From a bacterium BMS3Abin14 (GTDB lineage: Bacteria; BMS3Abin14): a stretch of DNA of 19,743 bases. Where the stretch lies: assembly GCA_002897695.1 (NCBI GenBank), contig BDTG01000031.1, positions 1-19,743 of the forward strand, read 5' to 3'. The position numbers and the translations under genes are program-made. Below the pieces are notes generated by a model, which was not told where the DNA came from, ran no database searches, and saw only the letters and a list, made by a program, of their open reading frames with translations. Shown here piece by piece: positions 1 to 6,211 of this stretch; positions within the stretch are counted from its first letter, which is position 1, and each line of letters opens with the position of its first letter.

Positions 1-229
1 TTTTAGTACTTTGCACGACAGCCCTGAAGAACAGTTTTGTGAACTGTCGTTGATGGAACCTGAAGGTTCTGTTGTTTGTGCGACAGGTCAGGTGGTACGG
101 AAATTCGGTCTGCAGTATACGAAGTGGCCTTCCCATGCCCCTTTACTATCACGATCCGTGCCAACTTTAACGGGAGAGAAAAAAGTGTCAGAGACAGGGG
201 GATCAAACTGTCCATATCCATAATCTTTC

Positions 230-245
230 TCCCCCTTGAGGGGGA
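230..245. repeat. C5/G5 palindrome (copy A)
   Basis: The sequence TCCCCCTTGAGGGGGA folds into a 7-bp stem with a 2-base loop. Two more copies of the same core occur at 15425-15447 and 15490-15510, where a G-rich tail follows; this copy lacks the tail. It looks like a dispersed REP-like intergenic element. Confidence 0.6.
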
Positions 246-252
246 ATGTCCG

Positions 253-282
253 TTTACTAATTACGAGCAGGTGTGTTATATT
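253..282 (+). promoter_or_regulatory. Possible sigma-70 type promoter for the ferredoxin/glutamate synthase cluster
   Basis: A -35-like TTTACT (253-258) and a -10-like TATATT (277-282, one mismatch to TATAAT) are separated by 18 bases. It lies about 140 bases upstream of the ferredoxin start, just right of a C5/G5 palindrome. No sigma-54 -24/-12 pair was seen upstream of this cluster, unlike amtB. The match is weak and could be chance. Confidence 0.25.
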
Positions 283-425
283 TGTCCGCTAAAGCTTGCA
301 CTGGAAAGGTATCGCCCGCCGGGTTTTGTAAAATCCAACCGCGTTAGGAAACCGGAACCAGGATACAACCTGAGGGAGTGGTCCCTTTTCTAATGCACCG
401 GTTTTTTTTGAAGCTGGAGGTCCCA

Positions 426-866
426 GTGAAGAGGATTTACGCAAAAGAGGAAGTGTGTATCGGGTGTCGGCTTTGCGAGATTTATTGTCAGGTCGAACAT
501 TCCGGGTCAAAAAATATCATTAAAACTTTCAAGGAGGAGACACCTCCACCGTCGCTAATCATCGTGGAGGAGGTTGGCCCCGTATCCTTTGCCCTTCAGT
601 GCAGGCATTGTGACGAGCCGTATTGTGCCTATTCCTGTATCGCCGGGGCTATTTATCAGGACGAGAGGACCGGCGAGATCATCCACGATCCGGATAAATG
701 CATAGGCTGCTGGACGTGCGTCCTCACCTGCACCAAAGGGGCTATCTGGCCTGATCGCAGGGAAAGGAGCGTGGCCGCCAGGTGCGACCTGTGTCCCGAC
801 AGAGAAATTCCCGCCTGTGTGGAGATGTGCCCCAACGAGGCGCTATATCTGGTTGATGAGGATTGA
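426..866 (+). CDS. Four-cluster [4Fe-4S] polyferredoxin (CooF/HycB-like)
   Basis: A 146-residue electron-transfer protein, cytoplasmic by lack of a signal peptide. Sixteen cysteines form four cluster motifs: C11-x2-C14-x2-C17-x3-C21, C59-x2-C62-x4-C67-x3-C71, C92-x2-C95-x2-C98-x3-C102 and C120-x2-C123-x7-C131-x3-C135. This is the layout of CooF/HycB/DmsB-type proteins. I chose the GTG start at 426 because GGAGG (416-420) sits 5 bases before it; longer in-frame starts at 378 and 393 lack a ribosome site and add an implausible N-terminus. The gene is first in a plus-strand series with an FAD oxidoreductase and the three glutamate synthase proteins, so its likely role is to carry electrons between the flavoprotein and the synthase. 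That partnership is inferred from gene order. Its stop codon lies inside a hairpin repeat. Confidence 0.9.
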   Translation: MKRIYAKEEVCIGCRLCEIYCQVEHSGSKNIIKTFKEETPPPSLIIVEEVGPVSFALQCRHCDEPYCAYSCIAGAIYQDERTGEIIHDPDKCIGCWTCVLTCTKGAIWPDRRERSVAARCDLCPDREIPACVEMCPNEALYLVDED

Positions 867-931
867 TGACTTCGTAAAAAGCCACGAACTTCCCTGTGCG
901 TTGCACGCAGACAGGTGGGCTTTTTACGACC
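862..931. repeat. TGATGACTTCG hairpin repeat (copy 1), overlapping the ferredoxin stop codon
   Basis: Perfect 12-bp inverted arms lie at 872-883 and 918-929 (TCGTAAAAAGCC and its complement). An inner GC-rich hairpin (893-915) is followed within a few bases by five T residues. The element starts with ATTGATGACTTCG (862-874), in which TGA at 864-866 is the ferredoxin stop. The same 13 bases recur at 7518-7530, again on a stop codon. The inner hairpin could act as a partial terminator or mRNA-stability element between the ferredoxin and oxidoreductase cistrons. Confidence 0.7.
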
Positions 932-969
932 ATAACAGGATGTGATATTCGAGAAAAAAAGGAAAATAT

Positions 970-2301
970 ATGGCCGTTAAGAAATACGACTACCTGATAG
1001 TGGGCAACTCAGCCGGCGGGATTGGCTGCGTCGAGGGCATCCGGCGGGAGGACCGTGAAGGAAGTATCGCGATTCTAGCCGACGAAAAATACCACACGTA
1101 TGCGAGACCGCTCATAACGCACCTCCTGGAGGGAGATGTTGATCGAAGGGGGATGGACTATCGCCCCAGGGATTTCTACCGGAAACATTCCGTTGACGCT
1201 TTCCTTGGATACAGGGCCCGCAATCTGGACATGGAAAAAAGGTCCATATCCATTTCCGGCTCCGGAGGGACGAGCTCAGGTGGAAACGGGGATGGAAAGA
1301 GGACCCTGAGATTCGACAAGCTTCTGCTCGCCACCGGAGGGTCGCCTTTTATACCTCCCATGGAGGGGTCAGGCCTGGACGGCGTCACCACCATGATTAC
1401 CCTGGACCAGAGCCTGGAGGTGAAAAAACGGCTTGGAAGGGTGAAAAATGCCGTTGTGCTGGGCGCCGGGCTCATCGGCACAAAGACTGCCGAGGCCCTT
1501 TCACGGGTTATCGATCGTGTCACGGTGGTGGAACTTGCCGACAGGGTTCTTGCCCTCGTTTCCGATGAAACCTCGTCGCGGCTTGCCGCCGATGCCTTTC
1601 GGAAAAAAGGTGTGGAGATTCTTCTGGGCAATTCCATCATCGAGGTCAGAGGGCATGGAAAGGTGGAGGAGGTTCTCCTTCTGGATGGAACCGTCCTTCC
1701 CTGCGATCTCCTGGTAGTCGCCGTGGGTGTAAGGCCCAGGGTCGAACTTGCCGGGGGAACGGATATCCGGGTGGATACCGCCAGGACGGGAGGCGGGTTC
1801 ATGGTGGAGGACAACATGGCCACTAGCATCGAAAATGTTTACGCGTGCGGTGACGCTTCACATGCCCACGATTTTGTGACGGGCGCCCACCGCCTCCTGC
1901 CTCTGTGGCCCAATGCCTACATCGGCGGGCGTATTGCCGGGCTCAATATGGCCGGGGTTCCCAGCCGCCACCGATGGGCCACCAACATGAACTCGGTGGA
2001 TTTTTTCGGGCTTCCTATGGTTTCCGCCGGTTTTATGGAAAAGCCGAACCGTAAGGGGTTCACGGAAATCATAAGGGATGAAAAGGGTAAATACGCCAAG
2101 CTTGTTCTTAAGGACGGTGTCATAAAGGGCATGGTTATGGCTGGGTGCGTCGCCCGTGCCGGTATATACCTTGGGCTGATGAGGAACAAGGTCAAGACAA
2201 CGTCCTTCTCCGATCATCTCCTGTCTCACGATTTCGGGGCCGTTCACCTGCCGGACGAAGTCAAGGAGAAGATGAAACAGCCAATCAGGATTATCGAGTA
2301 G
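970..2301 (+). CDS. FAD-dependent pyridine nucleotide-disulfide family oxidoreductase (probable NAD(P)H-oxidising partner of glutamate synthase)
   Basis: A 443-residue flavoprotein with two Rossmann folds. FAD binding is marked by the N-terminal strand YDYLIVGNSAGG (6-17), the ATGG turn (121-124) and YACGDA (291-296). NAD(P) binding is marked by VVLGAGLIG (162-170). It resembles NADH:rubredoxin/nitrite reductase-type NAD(P)H oxidoreductases. No redox-active CxxC pair follows the first Rossmann motif, so it is not a thioredoxin reductase or a GltD. A Gly/Ser-rich stretch (about 97-110) looks like a loop insertion. The ATG at 970 follows an A/G-rich AAGGAAAA sequence. Its position between a polyferredoxin and the split glutamate synthase suggests that it moves NAD(P)H electrons to the ferredoxin or directly to the synthase. 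I recall a similar arrangement in Thermotoga. The electron donor (NADH or NADPH) cannot be read with confidence. Confidence 0.85.
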   Translation: MAVKKYDYLIVGNSAGGIGCVEGIRREDREGSIAILADEKYHTYARPLITHLLEGDVDRRGMDYRPRDFYRKHSVDAFLGYRARNLDMEKRSISISGSGGTSSGGNGDGKRTLRFDKLLLATGGSPFIPPMEGSGLDGVTTMITLDQSLEVKKRLGRVKNAVVLGAGLIGTKTAEALSRVIDRVTVVELADRVLALVSDETSSRLAADAFRKKGVEILLGNSIIEVRGHGKVEEVLLLDGTVLPCDLLVVAVGVRPRVELAGGTDIRVDTARTGGGFMVEDNMATSIENVYACGDASHAHDFVTGAHRLLPLWPNAYIGGRIAGLNMAGVPSRHRWATNMNSVDFFGLPMVSAGFMEKPNRKGFTEIIRDEKGKYAKLVLKDGVIKGMVMAGCVARAGIYLGLMRNKVKTTSFSDHLLSHDFGAVHLPDEVKEKMKQPIRIIE

Positions 2302-2390
2302 ATCGTGGTGTCAGAGACAGTACCTCATTGGGTCTCAGGTTCCATGCAAACGAGCTTTGACTGCAGAAAAGTGAAACATAGGAAACAGAC
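2302..2390. other. Intercistronic spacer carrying a second GTGTCAGAGACAG copy
   Basis: These 89 bases separate the oxidoreductase from the glutaminase gene. They contain GTGTCAGAGACAG (2308-2320), identical to 185-197. An AGGAAA ribosome-site-like stretch precedes the ATG at 2391. No clear promoter or terminator was seen, so read-through from the oxidoreductase is plausible. Confidence 0.4.
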
Positions 2391-3557
2391 ATGAGAAACC
2401 TTTGCAGTGTCAACAACCCATATAACGACGACAAGGTCATCTCCCAGTGCTCCATCTTCGGGATGATGAATACCTCCGGGAAGCTCATTTCGGGCAAAGA
2501 TTGCATAACGGCCATCACCAACATGCATGAGCGTGGGAACGGGCTCGGGGCCGGGTTTGCCATATACGGTATCTACCCCGATCGGCCCGACGATTATGCT
2601 CTCCACATCATGTTCGAAACCAAGGTCAGCCGCGAGGAAACCGAGACCTATCTAAGGAGGCTCTTCGATATCAGCTTGGCCGAGGAGGTCCCCACCTTTC
2701 CTACGGAAACCATTACCAACCCTCCTTATATCTGGAGGTATTTCGTTCGCCCCAAGCTCAAGGAAACACATGAGATAGTCAATGAGGATGATGTTGTCAC
2801 GCGAAGGGTCTTCAAAATCAACATATCCATTGAAGGCGCTTTCGTTTTTTCCTCGGGCAAGAACATGGGGGTTTTCAAGGGAGTGGGATTCCCTGAGGAT
2901 ATCGCCCTGTTTTTCGGGCTGGAACACTACCATGGTTATATCTGGACGTCCCATGGACGGTTTCCGACCAACACTCAGGGCTGGTGGGGCGGCGCGCACC
3001 CGCTGTCACTGCTGGACTGGACCGTGGTTCACAATGGTGAGATCTCGTCCTACGGCGCCAACCGCAGGTTTCTCGAGATGTACGGCTATGTATGCACCAT
3101 GCAGACGGATACCGAGGTGGTGGCCTACGCTGTGGACCTCCTGGAAAGGAAGCACGGTCTTCCCATCGAGGTGGTAATGGACATCTTTTCGCCGCCGATC
3201 TGGGAGCAGATCGACCGTATGAACTCCAGTGACAGGAAATATTTCGAGGCCATCCGGAATACTTACGGCTCCCTGCTGCTCAACGGGCCCTTCGCCATTA
3301 TCGTGGCCCATCATGGAGAGATGATCGCCCACACCGACCGTATTCGTTTAAGGCCAATGGTTGCCGGGATAAAGGGAGATATCGTATACGCCTCATCCGA
3401 GGAATCGGCTATCCGCCTGGTTTGTCCGGAGCTGGACAAGATATGGATTCCCACCGGCGGGCACCCGGTCATAGCCCGTCTGAAAGGGACCGAAGGACAC
3501 GACGTTGTCGAGGGTGGACGGGAGTTTCTGGGGACGACCGTTATGGAGGTTCAATAG
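2391..3557 (+). CDS. Class II glutamine amidotransferase subunit of split glutamate synthase
   Basis: A 388-residue Ntn-type glutaminase that releases ammonia from glutamine for the synthase subunit. The likely nucleophile is Cys20 in QCSIFG (19-24). It is preceded by 19 residues that must be removed for the usual N-terminal Cys mechanism; glutamate synthases and some PurF proteins also carry a propeptide. Other family marks are HGRFPTN (188-194), HNGE (214-217, oxyanion hole) and TDTE (239-242, glutamine binding). The residue after Cys is Ser rather than the common Gly. The next gene starts immediately after the stop codon, so the two are translationally linked. A related set, the N-methylglutamate synthase subunits (Mgs/Glx), has the same three-part architecture. 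The neighbouring ammonium transporter and dehydrogenase favour true glutamate synthase, but paralogue function cannot be excluded. Confidence 0.9.
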   Translation: MRNLCSVNNPYNDDKVISQCSIFGMMNTSGKLISGKDCITAITNMHERGNGLGAGFAIYGIYPDRPDDYALHIMFETKVSREETETYLRRLFDISLAEEVPTFPTETITNPPYIWRYFVRPKLKETHEIVNEDDVVTRRVFKINISIEGAFVFSSGKNMGVFKGVGFPEDIALFFGLEHYHGYIWTSHGRFPTNTQGWWGGAHPLSLLDWTVVHNGEISSYGANRRFLEMYGYVCTMQTDTEVVAYAVDLLERKHGLPIEVVMDIFSPPIWEQIDRMNSSDRKYFEAIRNTYGSLLLNGPFAIIVAHHGEMIAHTDRIRLRPMVAGIKGDIVYASSEESAIRLVCPELDKIWIPTGGHPVIARLKGTEGHDVVEGGREFLGTTVMEVQ

Positions 3558-5057
3558 ATGCGCAGTGCACTTCTTCCGGAATTTTCCGTTGTAAGGGACG
3601 AGGATCGGTGCATCCAGTGCCGGGTTTGCGAGCGCCAGTGCTCCTTCGGCGTTTTCAGTTACGATGCCTACAACAATCTGATGGTGCACAGGGAGGAGAA
3701 CTGCGTGGCATGCCAGAGATGCTCCGTTCTCTGCCCCACCAACGCTCTGGTTATCAAAAATAACGACTACACCTATCGGCCCAACGCCAACTGGACCCGC
3801 GAGGCCATCCGCGATCTGAAAAAGCAGGCCGAGACGGGAGGTGTGCTTCTCACTGGAATGGGGTGTGACAAACCGCTGAAAAATTACTGGGATCACATCC
3901 TTCTTAACGCTTCCCAGGTGACCAACCCTTCCATCGACCCTCTCCGGGAACCCATGGAGCTGCGCACCCGGCTGGGAAGAAGATCCGACCGGCTTGAGTT
4001 CAGAAATGGGAACCTTGAGGTGCCCGATTATCCGTTTGTGGAGCTTTCCACGCCCATAATGTTCGGGGCCATGTCATACGGCGCCATCAGTTATAACTGC
4101 TTCAAATCCCTCGCTCAGGCCGCCCACGAGGTCGGAACCATGTTTAACACCGGTGAGGGGGGATGGCCCAGGGAACTTCGTAAATTCGGGAAAAACACCA
4201 TAGTCCAATGCGCCTCAGGCCGATTCGGCCTGGATCTGGAGTACTTTAACGACGCGGCCATGGTGGAAATCAAGATCGGCCAGGGAGCGAAGCCCGGCAT
4301 CGGCGGACATCTTCCGGGTGAAAAAGTTTCCGCGCACATCTCGCAGACGAGAATGATCCCCATGGGATCCGACGCCATCAGCCCCGCGCCTCATCACGAC
4401 ATCTACTCCATCGAGGACCTGCAGATGCTCGTCCATGCCCTCAAGGAAGCCACTGATTATGGAAAACCCATATCCGTGAAGATCTCCGCGGTTCACAATG
4501 CGCCGGCCATTGCCAGCGGCATGGTGAGGGCGGGAGCGGACGTCATCGTCGTGGACGGGGTCCGGGGCGGCACCGGCGCAGCCCCAAAAATACTGAGGGA
4601 CAACGTCGGGCTGCCCATAGAACTGGCGTTAGCTGCTGTCGATACCAGGCTGAGAGAGGAGGGGATCCGCAACTGGGCATCCCTCGTGTGTTCCGGAGGC
4701 ATCCGGAACTCGTCCGACATATTCAAGGCCATCGCGCTGGGGGCGGACGCTGTATACATCGGCACTGCGGCTTTAATGTCCATGGGGTGCACCGTCTGTC
4801 AGAAGTGCTACACGGGCAAGTGTGCCTGGGGCATTACCACCCAGGATCCGTATCTTACCAAGAGGGTCAATCCCGAGATCGGCACACAGGCGCTGGTGAA
4901 CCTGCTCCGGGCCTGGAGCCTGGAGATCAAGGAGATGTTGGGCTGTGCGGGGATAAACTCCATCGAATCAGTACGGGGCAATCGTCTCCAGCTAAGGGGG
5001 ATCGGCCTGGAAAGTTGGGAACTCGATGTGCTGGGAATAAGGGGCGCCGGCCTATGA
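3558..5057 (+). CDS. gltB: Archaeal-type glutamate synthase, FMN/3Fe-4S synthase subunit with N-terminal 2[4Fe-4S] ferredoxin domain
   Basis: A 499-residue protein that forms glutamate from 2-oxoglutarate and ammonia on FMN. Residues 18-28 and 49-59 each hold a C-x2-C-x2-C-x3-C motif (a bacterial-type two-cluster ferredoxin domain). The FMN barrel follows, with FGAMSYGAIS (169-178), the GEGG loop (199-202), KIGQGAKPGIGG (239-250) and the phosphate-binding segment around VCSGGIR (377-383). Cys411, Cys417 and Cys422 match the C-x5-C-x4-C spacing of the glutamate synthase 3Fe-4S cluster, and there is an extra Cys414. It lacks the glutaminase and GXGXG domains, which the flanking genes encode. 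The ATG abuts the upstream TAG and has GGAGG (3545-3549) 8 bases before it. The stop overlaps the next start (ATGA). The ferredoxin domain distinguishes it from MgsC/GlxD-type relatives and suggests reduction through the upstream polyferredoxin. Confidence 0.93.
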   Translation: MRSALLPEFSVVRDEDRCIQCRVCERQCSFGVFSYDAYNNLMVHREENCVACQRCSVLCPTNALVIKNNDYTYRPNANWTREAIRDLKKQAETGGVLLTGMGCDKPLKNYWDHILLNASQVTNPSIDPLREPMELRTRLGRRSDRLEFRNGNLEVPDYPFVELSTPIMFGAMSYGAISYNCFKSLAQAAHEVGTMFNTGEGGWPRELRKFGKNTIVQCASGRFGLDLEYFNDAAMVEIKIGQGAKPGIGGHLPGEKVSAHISQTRMIPMGSDAISPAPHHDIYSIEDLQMLVHALKEATDYGKPISVKISAVHNAPAIASGMVRAGADVIVVDGVRGGTGAAPKILRDNVGLPIELALAAVDTRLREEGIRNWASLVCSGGIRNSSDIFKAIALGADAVYIGTAALMSMGCTVCQKCYTGKCAWGITTQDPYLTKRVNPEIGTQALVNLLRAWSLEIKEMLGCAGINSIESVRGNRLQLRGIGLESWELDVLGIRGAGL

Positions 5058-5905
5058 ACCCCATTGCGATAACCGTAAAAACAGAAGAGCCTGTGGCATC
5101 CGCCGAAAGGAAGAAGAAAGGCATCACCTATTCCCCATCGAAGTGGTATCAGATCGATGCCGCCGGCGTTCATTACAAGGATCTGAACAGAAAGATACGG
5201 GCCATGGCAGAGAAAGGGGCCAGGAAATTCGAGATTCGCAACGTCTACGGCCAACGGTACATTGGAACCAACCTGTGGGGCATTGAAAGGGATAAAATAA
5301 AGATAAGGATCCACGGTACGCCCGGATCGGATCTCGGCGCCCTGCTCGACGGGCCAAGCATTGATGTGTTCGGAAACGCCCAGGATGCCACCGGCAACAC
5401 CATGAACGGGGGGAAGATCATTATCCACGGGTCGGCCGGGGATGTTCTCGGCTACAGCATGAGGGGCGGGGAGATCTACGTCAGGGGGAACGTGGGATAC
5501 CGGGTTGGGATCCACATGAAGGAGTATGAGGCGAAGGTCCCCACCGTGGTCATTGGCGGTACCGTCCAGGATTTCTTCGGGGAGTACATGGCCGGGGGAC
5601 GGATTATCGTTCTTAACAAGTTTTTCGAGGATAATCCTCCGCTGCGCCTCTCCTATTTCATCGGCACCGGGATGCACGGCGGCACCATATATCTGAGGGG
5701 AGAGGTGGAGATCAACCAGGTCGGCGCCGAGGTGGGAATTACCGAACCTGCAGACGACGAGTGGAGAATTATCGAGAGGTATGTCCACAGATACTGCAAG
5801 GCCTTCGGGTTCGAAGCGAAGCAGGCGAAGCTTCTCAAAAGGGAAAAATTCATCAAGCTTTACGCCAAATCGTCCAGGCCGTACGGGATGTTGTACGCAT
5901 ACTGA
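5054..5905 (+). CDS. GXGXG (beta-helix) subunit of split glutamate synthase
   Basis: A 283-residue protein matching the C-terminal alpha-subunit domain of glutamate synthase, a right-handed beta-helix. In the large enzyme this domain is structural and holds the glutaminase and synthase parts in register around the ammonia tunnel. Repeating turns of the form G-x-x-x-G-x-x-M-x-G-G-x-I are visible (for example NTMNGGKIIIHG, YSMRGGEIYVRG and EYMAGGRIIV). The ATG overlaps the gltB stop by ATGA, so the pair is translationally coupled. A longer in-frame extension inside gltB was rejected because it has no homology-like content. The first 30 residues are Lys/Glu-rich and may be disordered. The same fold occurs in formylmethanofuran dehydrogenase subunit C, but the operon context settles the assignment. 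Confidence 0.9.
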   Translation: MNPIAITVKTEEPVASAERKKKGITYSPSKWYQIDAAGVHYKDLNRKIRAMAEKGARKFEIRNVYGQRYIGTNLWGIERDKIKIRIHGTPGSDLGALLDGPSIDVFGNAQDATGNTMNGGKIIIHGSAGDVLGYSMRGGEIYVRGNVGYRVGIHMKEYEAKVPTVVIGGTVQDFFGEYMAGGRIIVLNKFFEDNPPLRLSYFIGTGMHGGTIYLRGEVEINQVGAEVGITEPADDEWRIIERYVHRYCKAFGFEAKQAKLLKREKFIKLYAKSSRPYGMLYAY

Positions 5906-5959
5906 TCAGTTCTTCAACAGGGCCCTCCGCGATAAAATCTTCCAGTGTCTAAAAAATAG

Positions 5960-6000
5960 GCATATTTTGGAGCTGATGTCTAAAAAACATGCTTTTATTT
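5960..6000 (+). terminator. Weak terminator-like hairpin after the glutamate synthase operon
   Basis: Arms GCATATTTT (5960-5968) and AAAACATGC (5984-5992) pair 8 of 9, with a 15-base loop and a following TTTTATTT. The stem is AT-rich and therefore weak. The right arm overlaps the second TGTCTAAAAAA repeat, so the same bases may instead serve as an activator site. Confidence 0.3.
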
Positions 6001-6116
6001 CCCCTCCCGTAATTCTTCCGGAACACCAGATATAATAGAAATAATATTATTCTTTGATAACAGTCGGTTAAGAAAATATCCTGACGTTGTTTCTACGCTC
6101 CTGCATGTAATCTTTC

Positions 6117-6132
6117 TGGCACATACCCTGCA
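6117..6132 (+). promoter_or_regulatory. Sigma-54 (-24/-12) promoter of amtB
   Basis: The sequence TGGCACATACCCTGCA matches the RpoN consensus TGGCACG-N4-TTGCW at all but two specified positions. The invariant GG (6118-6119) and GC (6130-6131) have the correct 10-base spacing. Transcription should begin near 6143, about 70 bases before the amtB start at 6212. RpoN control fits a nitrogen-limitation-induced ammonium transporter and implies an NtrC-type activator encoded elsewhere. Confidence 0.8.
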
Positions 6133-6211
6133 AACCCCAAGTGGATTGACGACCCTGCCCCTCCCGTCCACGCTTTTGCGGTATTGCTGTCATTCAACAG
6201 GAGCTGCCTCG

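Larger units (their letters stand above)
1..425. other. Leader region without a recognisable gene
   Basis: No reading frame here has a ribosome site plus recognisable protein content, and the short open frames on both strands look like chance. The stretch holds two small perfect hairpins near its left edge (31-47 and 56-69), a C5/G5 palindrome (230-245), a copy of the 13-mer GTGTCAGAGACAG (185-197) and a weak promoter-like pair (253-282). The left part may be the tail of an upstream gene region cut off by the window edge. Confidence 0.5.
5906..6211 (+). promoter_or_regulatory. Regulatory gap between the glutamate synthase operon and amtB
   Basis: This AT-rich 306-base gap has no gene. It contains a direct repeat TGTCTAAAAAA at 5946-5956 and 5977-5987 (31 bp apart, about three helical turns), an imperfect hairpin with a T-rich tail (5960-6000), and a sigma-54 promoter (6117-6132) ahead of amtB. 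The repeat lies roughly 150-200 bases upstream of the predicted transcription start, a usual distance for enhancer-binding protein sites. Confidence 0.55.

Noticed and set aside
378-425. Longer ferredoxin start at GTG 378 or ATG 393
   Set aside because: No ribosome site, and the extra residues (MVPFLMHRFFLKLEVP) do not resemble ferredoxin N-termini; GTG 426 has a well-spaced GGAGG.
1176-1829. 217-codon minus-strand frame inside the FAD oxidoreductase
   Set aside because: Ser/Thr/Arg/Pro-rich composition typical of an antisense shadow.
4808-5788. 326-codon minus-strand open frame across gltB and the GXGXG gene
   Set aside because: It spans two real genes on the other strand and has no recognisable domain; it is a by-product of GC-rich codon use.
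6146-6211. Upstream extension of amtB
   Set aside because: It begins only about 3 bases after the predicted transcription start, lacks a ribosome site and would put 22 residues ahead of a good signal peptide.
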